Below, in pieces: positions 1-3,859 of a stretch of DNA of 6,634 nt. The stretch lies in contig JACQBB010000449.1 of the NCBI GenBank assembly GCA_016194625.1, positions 1 to 6,634 of the forward strand. Reading direction: 5' to 3'. This DNA is from Elusimicrobiota bacterium. GTDB taxonomy: Bacteria > Elusimicrobiota > Elusimicrobia > UBA1565 > UBA9628. The position numbers and the translations under genes were made by a program. Below the pieces are notes generated by a model, which was not told the origin of the DNA, searched no databases, and saw only the letters and a program-made list of their open reading frames with translations. Each line of letters begins with the position of its first letter. The first letter of the stretch is position 1.

Positions 1-212
1 ACGCTGCGCTTGTTGCGATTGGCGCACAGATAGAGCGCGCTCTGCCCGTCGTGCCAGATGTCGCCGCCGGCCCAATGGCGCTGCCAGGCTCCGCCCATAT
101 TCTCTATCGCAATGACGTCGGCGCCGAGATCGCCCAGCATCTGCGTGCCCATGGGGCCGAGCAGAAAGTGGTTGAAGCTGACCACGCGAACGCCGTCGAG
201 CAGGTCGAGCAT
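1..212 (-). CDS. CaiB/BaiF family (family III) CoA-transferase, N-terminal fragment
   Basis: Seventy codons plus two bases of a gene running off the left edge. Family III CoA-transferases move CoA between acyl-CoA and a free acid (carnitine, formate/oxalate, 2-methylacyl and aromatic acids) in the cytoplasm. The translation begins MLDLLDGVRVVSFNHFLLGP and shows the family's N-terminal pattern: a GVRVV strand, a GP turn at about residue 20, GDLGADVIAIE at about 27-37, then a region ending NRNKRS at the window edge (family consensus NRGKRS). The catalytic aspartate lies near residue 170 in the family and is outside the window, so activity and substrate cannot be judged. The ATG at 212 follows a GAGGG-like ribosome binding site and lies 20 nt after the stop of a small upstream frame. 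About 10 of 70 codons end in A or T, against 3 of 136 in the OsmC-like gene, which suggests a different origin. Confidence 0.85.
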   Translation of the reverse strand, partial: MLDLLDGVRVVSFNHFLLGPMGTQMLGDLGADVIAIENMGGAWQRHWAGGDIWHDGQSALYLCANRNKRS

Positions 213-232
213 GCCGCCCTCGCGCCGTCCGC

Positions 233-385
233 CTATTTGCGCTTGGCGAGAGCGAGATCGGTCCGCCCGAGCACGGTACGGGCCGCGATCTCGGCGATAC
301 TGGCCGGCACCAGGCGCCAATAGCTCGGGCCCTCCTGGGATCCCGGCACCGCTGCTTTGCCCGGCTCCGTTTCCGCTGCAGGCAT
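233..385 (-). CDS. unknown 50-residue protein upstream of the CoA-transferase
   Basis: I do not recognise this frame. It would encode 50 residues, starting MPAAETEPGK and ending TDLALAKRK. It is basic at the C-terminus and holds an aromatic patch (GPSYWRLVP) and a possible amphipathic helix (ASIAEIAARTVLG). No signal peptide, membrane segment or cysteine is visible. The chosen start has a near-perfect Shine-Dalgarno sequence, GGAGG at 395-391 with 5 nt to the ATG. This is the main reason to believe it is translated. Its TAG stop is 20 nt before the CoA-transferase start, so it would be the first gene of that transcript. The frame stays open upstream to an ATG at 529, but that part is low-complexity Gly/Arg/Pro sequence typical of GC-rich noncoding frames. 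It could instead be a leader peptide or a gene remnant. Confidence 0.4.
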   Translation of the reverse strand: MPAAETEPGKAAVPGSQEGPSYWRLVPASIAEIAARTVLGRTDLALAKRK

Positions 386-388
386 TCT

Positions 389-395
389 CTCCTCC
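389..395 (-). promoter_or_regulatory. strong ribosome binding site for the 50-residue frame
   Basis: Read on the minus strand this is GGAGGAG, with the GGAGG core 5 nt before the ATG at 385-383. It decides the start of the small frame over the ATG at 529, which has no comparable site. Confidence 0.5.
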
Positions 396-597
396 ACCCT
401 CGATCGCGCTCCACCAGGCGCACCGCCGCCCGACCGCCCGTCGCGGCCGATCGCCGGCCTCACGCCGGACCTCGAGGGCCATGGGATGCCGCAGGGCTCC
501 GACATGCTGGCCGGCCTCCCCCCGCGCACGGACGGGGTCGGGCGCGGGCCGACGTTCGCGATGGCCAGCGCGCGCTGAGACGGGCGACCAAGCTATA

Positions 598-659
598 GAC
601 GGGCGTCGGACCTCTCCCGCCTAACCCCGGGCACCCAAAGGAGAGGGCCGGCGCCCGTC
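598..659 (-). terminator. large intergenic hairpin, possible terminator of the ydfG-like gene
   Basis: The arms 598-617 and 640-659 pair over 20 positions with 18 Watson-Crick pairs, one G-T wobble (606/651) and one mismatch (610/647). The loop is 22 nt and itself contains CCCGGG. The hairpin starts 17 nt after the stop of the minus-strand ydfG-like gene, where a terminator would sit. The bases that follow on the minus strand (TATAGCTTGG) have no U-run, so it is not a textbook Rho-independent terminator. It could be a U-less terminator, an mRNA-stabilising 3' structure or a dispersed palindromic repeat. The rest of 386-676 shows no convincing gene: its open frames are Pro/Arg/Gly-rich and have no ribosome binding site. 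Confidence 0.45.
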
Positions 660-676
660 CTCGTTCCCGGCGGGCG

Positions 677-1453
677 TCAGGCGGGGTCGCGCTTGAACGC
701 GAAGGGGCCGAAGGCCTGCATCACCGGCATCACCTGCAGGCGGTTGACGTTCACGTGCCGCGGCAGCGTCGTCGCCCAGAACACCGTCTCGGCCACGTCG
801 TCGGCGGTCAGGGGCTTTATCCCCTCGTAGGGCTTCTTCGCCTTCGCCGCGTCGCCGTGGAAGCGCACCAGGGAGAACTCGGTCTCCGCGAGTCCCGGCT
901 CGACGTCGGTCACGCGCACGTTGGAGCCGAGCAGGTCCGCGCGCAGGTTCAGAGCGAACTGCTGGACGAAGGCCTTCGTCGCGCCGTAGGCGTTGCCGCC
1001 CGGGTACGGGAAGTCGGCGGCGACCGAGCCCAGCGTGACCACGTGGCCGCGGTCGCGCGCGACCATCCCCGGCAGGAAGGCGCGGACCGTATAAAGGAGG
1101 CCGTTGATGTTGGTCGCGACCATCTCCTCCCAGTCGCGGATGTCGGCGCTCTGCGCGGGCTCCAGGCCCAGAGCGAGCCCCGCGTTGGCGACGACCACGT
1201 CCACGCCCGTGAACGCCTTCGGCAGGCCGGAGGCGAGCGCGTCGGTCGCGGCGCGGTCGCGCGCGTCCAGGATCTCCGCGTGGCAGCGCGCGCCCAGCTC
1301 CTTCTTCAGCGCCAGCAGGCGGTCGGAGCGGCGGCCGGTGACGATCACGCGCGCGCCCTCGGAGGCGAAGCGGCGCGCGACCGCGGCGCCGAACCCGGAG
1401 GTCGCTCCGGTCACGAGCACGGTCATCTTCGCGGGGTCGAGCTTGGCGGTCAT
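677..1453 (-). CDS. ydfG: NADP-dependent 3-hydroxy acid dehydrogenase, YdfG-like short-chain dehydrogenase
   Basis: A 258-residue cytoplasmic short-chain dehydrogenase. E. coli YdfG oxidises serine, L-allo-threonine and related 3-hydroxy acids with NADP+, and reduces malonic semialdehyde to 3-hydroxypropionate. Visible here are the Rossmann motif TGATSGFG (15-22), the NADP-type TGRR (39-42), ANAG (89-92, where YdfG has NNAG), the catalytic Ser143, and Tyr156-x3-Lys160 in YGATK. YdfG-specific stretches, recalled rather than aligned by tool, include GLALGLEPA (93-100 region), PGGNAYGATKAFV, VRVTDVEPGL and LPRHVNVNRL near the end. Length is close to the 248 of E. coli; the extra residues are mostly the nine before Met10. 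Met10 (position 1426) is the alternative start and matches the E. coli N-terminus. I kept 1453 because a TAGAAT box sits 6 nt before it and neither start has a clear Shine-Dalgarno. It is divergent from the OsmC-like gene. Confidence 0.9.
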   Translation of the reverse strand: MTAKLDPAKMTVLVTGATSGFGAAVARRFASEGARVIVTGRRSDRLLALKKELGARCHAEILDARDRAATDALASGLPKAFTGVDVVVANAGLALGLEPAQSADIRDWEEMVATNINGLLYTVRAFLPGMVARDRGHVVTLGSVAADFPYPGGNAYGATKAFVQQFALNLRADLLGSNVRVTDVEPGLAETEFSLVRFHGDAAKAKKPYEGIKPLTADDVAETVFWATTLPRHVNVNRLQVMPVMQAFGPFAFKRDPA

Positions 1454-1459
1454 GCGCGC

Positions 1460-1465
1460 ATTCTA
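1460..1465 (-). promoter_or_regulatory. candidate -10 box TAGAAT for the ydfG-like gene (leaderless)
   Basis: On the minus strand TAGAAT is followed by 6 nt (GCGCGC) and then the ATG at 1453. That spacing puts the transcription start on or next to the start codon, so the mRNA would be leaderless, in keeping with the missing Shine-Dalgarno. I see no good -35 hexamer at 16-18 bp. Confidence 0.5.
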
Positions 1466-1474
1466 CCGAAAAGT

Positions 1475-1480
1475 TAGAAT
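1475..1480 (+). promoter_or_regulatory. candidate -10 box TAGAAT for the osmC-like gene (leaderless)
   Basis: TAGAAT is followed by 6 nt (GTCCGC) and the ATG at 1487, the same geometry as the opposite-strand box at 1465-1460. The two boxes form a 6-bp inverted repeat with a 9-nt spacer, so the two promoters overlap and RNA polymerase probably cannot open both at once. No -35 is evident and there is no ribosome binding site before 1487. Confidence 0.5.
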
Positions 1481-1486
1481 GTCCGC

Positions 1487-1897
1487 ATGGTGAACATGAG
1501 CGCCGTCTACGCCGGAGACCTGCACTGCCGCCTCACCCACGGGCCCTCGGGCTCGACGATCGAGACCGACGCGCCCAAGGACAACATGGGCCGCGGCGAG
1601 TGCTTCTCCCCCACCGACATGGTCGGCGCGGCGCTGGCGGCGTGCATCCTCACGACGATGGCGATCGTCGCCAAGCGCGACGGGGTCGGCTTCGAGGGCG
1701 CGAAGGCGGAGGTCGTCAAGGAGATGGTCTCCGCGCCCTCGCGGCGCATCGGCGCGCTGCCCGTCAAGGTGACGATGCCTAAGTCGGTGCCCGCGGACTA
1801 CCGCGCGAAGCTCGAGAACGCCGCGCGGACCTGCCCGGTCCACAAGAGCCTGCACCCCGACGTCCGCGCCGAGATCGTCTTCGCCTACGAAGGCTGA
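1487..1897 (+). CDS. OsmC/Ohr family thiol peroxidase-like protein
   Basis: A 136-residue protein, typical length for the OsmC/Ohr fold. Family members reduce organic hydroperoxides with a pair of cysteines in the cytoplasm. Both are present: Cys53 in AALAACILTTMAI at the start of the central helix (peroxidatic) and Cys116 in ARTCPVHKSL (resolving). The FSPTDMVGAALAAC segment matches the family pattern SPxELLxAALAxC, with Asp in place of the usual Glu. The substrate is not certain: the sequence looks more like the general OsmC/YhfA-like branch than a true Ohr. The start at 1487 is supported by the TAGAAT box; Met4 (1496) is the alternative. Codon use is very GC-biased (3 of 136 codons end in A or T, counted by hand). 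The gene ends in TGA directly against the stop of the convergent DUF2231 gene. Divergent pairing with the ydfG-like gene suggests shared control. Confidence 0.88.
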   Translation: MVNMSAVYAGDLHCRLTHGPSGSTIETDAPKDNMGRGECFSPTDMVGAALAACILTTMAIVAKRDGVGFEGAKAEVVKEMVSAPSRRIGALPVKVTMPKSVPADYRAKLENAARTCPVHKSLHPDVRAEIVFAYEG

Positions 1898-1900
1898 TCA
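1895..1900. other. abutting convergent stop codons (TGATCA)
   Basis: The palindrome TGATCA holds the TGA stop of the OsmC-like gene (1895-1897) and, on the other strand, the TGA stop of the DUF2231 gene (1900-1898), with no base between them. There is therefore no intergenic terminator, and transcripts from both sides must overlap. Confidence 0.85.
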
Positions 1901-2347
1901 GTCCGGCAGGACGACGCCCATCCCGAAGCGGTAGACCAGTTCCGCGCCGTGCATGGCCGTCGCGACGAGCAGGGCGTAGGCGGCGGCCCACAGCAGGACC
2001 GTCGCCGCGCGCCAGCCGGCCGAGAAGCGGCGCGTCCGCACGGCCCAGCCGCGCAGCAGCGACAGCGCGGTGAACGCGCCCGCCGTCCACCACGCGAGCG
2101 TCTCGTGGTCGGCCAGGACCTCCCACGCCAGCGGCCGATGCGGCGCGGTCTTCTCGGCGATCACGCCCAGGCCGAGCGCGACCCACAGCGACGCGGTCCC
2201 CAGCCACAGCGCCCACGACGCCGCCGGCCCCAGCCAGTCCGGCGCGTCGTCCTTCAGCCGCGCCGCGGCGGCCGCCAGCCCGACCGCCAACAGCGCGATC
2301 GGGACGTGGACGGCCGCCGGATGCAGATGATACGGCGCGAGCGTCAT
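1898..2347 (-). CDS. DUF2231 family four-helix membrane protein
   Basis: A 149-residue integral membrane protein. It opens MTLAPYHLHPAAVHVPIALL, carrying the HPxxVHxPIAL motif that marks DUF2231. About four hydrophobic helices are visible: residues 14-30, about 42-64, about 84-97 (WWTAGAFTALSLL) and about 113-130 (AATVLLWAAAYALLVATAM). Between helices two and three is a HETLAWW segment. The C-terminal HGAELVYRFGMGV is also typical: the family often ends in a G-x-x-x-V-Y-x-x-G pattern. The repeated histidines in or next to the helices (positions 7, 9, 14, 81 and 133 by hand count) could bind haem or metal, which is inference. DUF2231 function is not established. The ATG lies one base after the TGA of the upstream secreted-protein gene (TGAGATG), so the two are probably translated together. 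The gene is last in its operon. Confidence 0.82.
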   Translation of the reverse strand: MTLAPYHLHPAAVHVPIALLAVGLAAAAARLKDDAPDWLGPAASWALWLGTASLWVALGLGVIAEKTAPHRPLAWEVLADHETLAWWTAGAFTALSLLRGWAVRTRRFSAGWRAATVLLWAAAYALLVATAMHGAELVYRFGMGVVLPD

Positions 2348-2348
2348 C

Positions 2349-2696
2349 TCAGGGCTTCTCGACCTTCTCGACCATGATGGCCTGCAGGCCGTCCTTCTTG
2401 GTCAGCGTGCCGGTGACCTTGGCGTTCTCGCCCGCCATCTCCTTGGCCGCGGCGAACGCCTTCGCGTTCTCGTGGCCGCCGACGACGAGGAACAACCCCG
2501 TCTTCGTCGCCAGGCCGAGCGGCGCGCCGTCCTTCACGCACGACTTCGCGCACTGCGCGTGCTTCGCGCCGGCTCCGCCGTGGCTCAGGTAGCAGCCCAG
2601 GTCCACCAGCTCTCCCGTCATCGTCGTCGACTTCCCCGCCGGAGCCGCGGCCGCTCCGAGGGCCAGCGCCAACGCCGCGATCCATGCCTTGTTCAT
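2349..2696 (-). CDS. small secreted Cys/His protein, probable OB-like fold, unknown function
   Basis: 115 residues with a clear signal peptide (Lys3, then a hydrophobic Ala/Leu stretch, cleavage probably near AAAAPAG at 16-21). The mature part starts with a short strand, TMTGELVDLGC, and ends with TGTLTKKDGLQAIMVEKVEK, a beta pattern seen in small OB-fold envelope proteins. In between are Cys35, His39, His46, Cys49 and Cys53 (C-x13-C-x3-C with two nearby His), followed by KDGAPLGL. That cluster could bind a metal or form disulfides. I do not recognise a named family. The start is firm: AGGAGG lies at 2708-2703, 6 nt before the ATG. The gene follows the efflux-protein gene by 35 nt and precedes DUF2231 by one base, so it is the middle of a three-gene operon. 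A periplasmic or outer-surface site is inferred from the signal peptide. Confidence 0.8.
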   Translation of the reverse strand: MNKAWIAALALALGAAAAPAGKSTTMTGELVDLGCYLSHGGAGAKHAQCAKSCVKDGAPLGLATKTGLFLVVGGHENAKAFAAAKEMAGENAKVTGTLTKKDGLQAIMVEKVEKP

Positions 2697-2702
2697 ATCA
2701 CT

Positions 2703-2708
2703 CCTCCT
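2703..2708 (-). promoter_or_regulatory. consensus ribosome binding site AGGAGG for the secreted Cys/His protein
   Basis: AGGAGG on the minus strand, 6 nt before the ATG at 2696. It fixes this start and shows that the organism does use Shine-Dalgarno initiation, which makes the bare starts at 1453 and 1487 stand out. Confidence 0.7.
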
Positions 2709-2731
2709 CGTCCGTCGTCCTTATCGAACCA

Positions 2732-3721
2732 CTAAAAAGGGCCGCCGACCGCGCGCTCCAGCCGCGCGCGCGTCGTCCAGTAGTCCTTCTGCGCCGCGAC
2801 CAGGGCCAGGCGCGAGCCCGCGTCCGCCGCGCCGCGGTACAGCGCGGCGGTCCGCCGCGCCGCCGACAGCCGCGCGGCCAGCTCCTCCACCTCGGCCTCG
2901 GCGGCCGCCTCGTCGTCGTCGGCCCGCGCGGCGGCTTCCGCGGCGCGGGCGTCCAGCGCCTCGCTCCGGGCGCGGGCGCCGCCGAGCAGCGGCAGCTCCA
3001 TCTCGACCGAGGGGCCGAACAGCCGGTCGCCCTCGGGCGTCCGCTCGGCCGCCGCCCCGAGGCGGGCCGCGCCGAGCTCGCGCGTCCCCGGGACGGGCGC
3101 CGCCGGGCGCCGCGCCGGACGGCGCGCCTTCGCCAGGGCCTTCAGCGCGGCGAGGCCGGGGTCCGCGGCCGGGAGCTCCGGCAGGGCCGCCTCCGTCCAC
3201 CAGCCCGCGTCCGTCGGCACGCGCATCAGCCGCGCCAGCCGCACGCGCGCGACCGCGAGGTCGGCCTCGGCGCGGATCGCGTCGGCGGCCGAAGGGCCCG
3301 CGCGGCGCAGAGCCAGCGTCGCGCTCGCCGCCTGGACCTCGTACACCGCCGCCCGCACCGCGGAGTCCAGCGCGAGCGCCGCTTCCGCCGCCGCGGCGCC
3401 GGCCTCCGCCTCCGCGGAACGGGCCTCCGTCCGGCGGGGCCCCGCGAGCGCCAGGCTCCACACGTCGAAAGTCAGGCCGAGCTCGGTGCGCCCGTCGCCG
3501 CGGCCGGCCTTGTAGGCGCCCGTGAAGCGCGGGCTCTCGACCGCGCCGCCGGCGCGCGCGTCGGCCGCCTCGGCGCGGGCGCGCTCGCGCGCGGCGCGCA
3601 GGGCCGGGGAGCGGTCCCGGGCCAGCGCGGCGGCAGCCTCGGCGGTGAGCGCGATCTCGGACGGGCGCGGCGGGAGCGTCTGCGCGGCGGCCAGCCCGGC
3701 GAGGAGGAGCGCGAGGGTCAT
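2732..3721 (-). CDS. outer membrane efflux protein (TolC/CzcC-like), shortened
   Basis: 329 residues, well below the usual 410-480 of the OEP family, which forms trimeric channels from periplasm to exterior for RND and ABC pumps. The N-terminus is a signal peptide (LALLLAGLAAAQ). First-repeat features are ALARDRSPALRAARERARAE (about 33-52), the strand RFTGAYKAG, and DAIRAEADLAVARVRLARLM (147-166). Second-repeat features are FGPSVEMELPLLGGARARSE (235-254), the helix AAARLSAARRTAALYR region, and QKDYWTTRARLERAVGGPF at the end, typical of metal-efflux OEPs. Compared with the pattern I know, both repeats lack about 20-35 residues before the '(D/E)xxxAE/Q' helix, where L-x-x-A-x-x-x-Y-x-x-G normally sits. 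The start at 3721 has GGAAGGG 5 nt upstream; 3736 (five residues longer, adding Arg3) is the alternative. It is first in the operon with the two genes downstream. No RND or adaptor gene is visible. Confidence 0.75.
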   Translation of the reverse strand: MTLALLLAGLAAAQTLPPRPSEIALTAEAAAALARDRSPALRAARERARAEAADARAGGAVESPRFTGAYKAGRGDGRTELGLTFDVWSLALAGPRRTEARSAEAEAGAAAAEAALALDSAVRAAVYEVQAASATLALRRAGPSAADAIRAEADLAVARVRLARLMRVPTDAGWWTEAALPELPAADPGLAALKALAKARRPARRPAAPVPGTRELGAARLGAAAERTPEGDRLFGPSVEMELPLLGGARARSEALDARAAEAAARADDDEAAAEAEVEELAARLSAARRTAALYRGAADAGSRLALVAAQKDYWTTRARLERAVGGPF

Positions 3722-3740
3722 GATTTCCCTTCCCATGATG

Positions 3741-3746
3741 TATAAT
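3741..3746 (+). promoter_or_regulatory. candidate -10 box TATAAT toward the acyl-elongation genes
   Basis: A perfect TATAAT in GC-rich sequence. Transcription from it would start near 3753 and give a leader of about 100 nt that includes the inverted repeat 3782-3819 and the AGGAAG ribosome binding site. There is no convincing -35 at 16-18 bp. The same bases read on the minus strand (TTATAC/TATACA at 3745-3739) could serve as a -10 for the efflux-protein gene, whose ribosome binding site lies just downstream. Confidence 0.35.
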
Positions 3747-3781
3747 CGCTTCCCGCTCGCGCAAGCCTCGGCGGGCCGGCG

Positions 3782-3819
3782 AACGCCTTAATCATCGCGG
3801 TGCCAGGCATTAAGGCGTT
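3782..3819. promoter_or_regulatory. perfect 11-bp inverted repeat, probable operator in the divergent promoter region
   Basis: The arm AACGCCTTAAT (3782-3792) is repeated exactly as its reverse complement ATTAAGGCGTT (3809-3819), with a 16-nt spacer. The half-site centres are 27 bp apart, about two and a half helical turns. The repeat sits near the middle of the divergent region between the efflux-protein start (3721) and the enoyl-reductase start (3858/3867), centred about 65 bp from either probable transcription start. It has no U-run and does not follow a gene end, so it is not a terminator. Either a dimeric regulator's operator or, in a transcript from 3753, a leader hairpin fits. I do not recognise the half-site as that of a known regulator. 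Confidence 0.55.
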
Positions 3820-3846
3820 GACCGGAATCAATGAAACACGCCGGAC

Positions 3847-3852
3847 AGGAAG
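3847..3852 (+). promoter_or_regulatory. ribosome binding site AGGAAG deciding the enoyl-reductase start
   Basis: AGGAAG lies 5 nt before the ATG at 3858 and favours that start over the first in-frame ATG at 3831, which has none. It would be absent from any transcript made from the TAGAAT box at 3854-3859. Confidence 0.45.
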
Positions 3853-3853
3853 C

Positions 3854-3859
3854 TAGAAT
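3854..3859 (+). promoter_or_regulatory. third TAGAAT box, possible leaderless promoter at the enoyl-reductase start
   Basis: TAGAAT followed by 7 nt and the in-frame ATG at 3867, nearly the geometry seen before both genes of the divergent pair at 1453/1487. If used, the protein would start at 3867 without a leader. The competing reading is initiation at 3858 from AGGAAG. Confidence 0.35.

Noticed and set aside
58..624. 188-codon plus-strand frame across the left region
   Set aside because: Pro/Arg/Ser-rich with no family resemblance. The minus strand here reads clearly as a CoA-transferase N-terminus.
755..1477. 240-codon plus-strand frame opposite the ydfG-like gene
   Set aside because: Arg/Gly/Val/His-rich shadow of the dehydrogenase, with no ribosome binding site or recognisable motif.
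2732..3721. Efflux-protein gene as a pseudogene because of its length
   Set aside because: The frame is uninterrupted, has a signal peptide and a ribosome binding site, and keeps both repeat cores and the typical C-terminus. The shortening is matched in both halves.
2684..3745. 353-codon Arg/Gly/Ala-rich frame on the plus strand opposite the efflux protein
   Set aside because: Low-complexity Arg-rich translation typical of an out-of-frame GC-rich strand. It also runs through the promoter region and the operon genes on the other strand.
3782..3819. Inverted repeat as a Rho-independent terminator
   Set aside because: It lies between divergent genes rather than after one, has a 16-nt loop and is not followed by a T-run on either strand.
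3818..3823. TTGACC as a -35 box for the TAGAAT at 3854
   Set aside because: The spacer would be 30 bp, far beyond 16-19 bp, and there is no -10-like hexamer at the proper distance. It overlaps the right arm of the inverted repeat.
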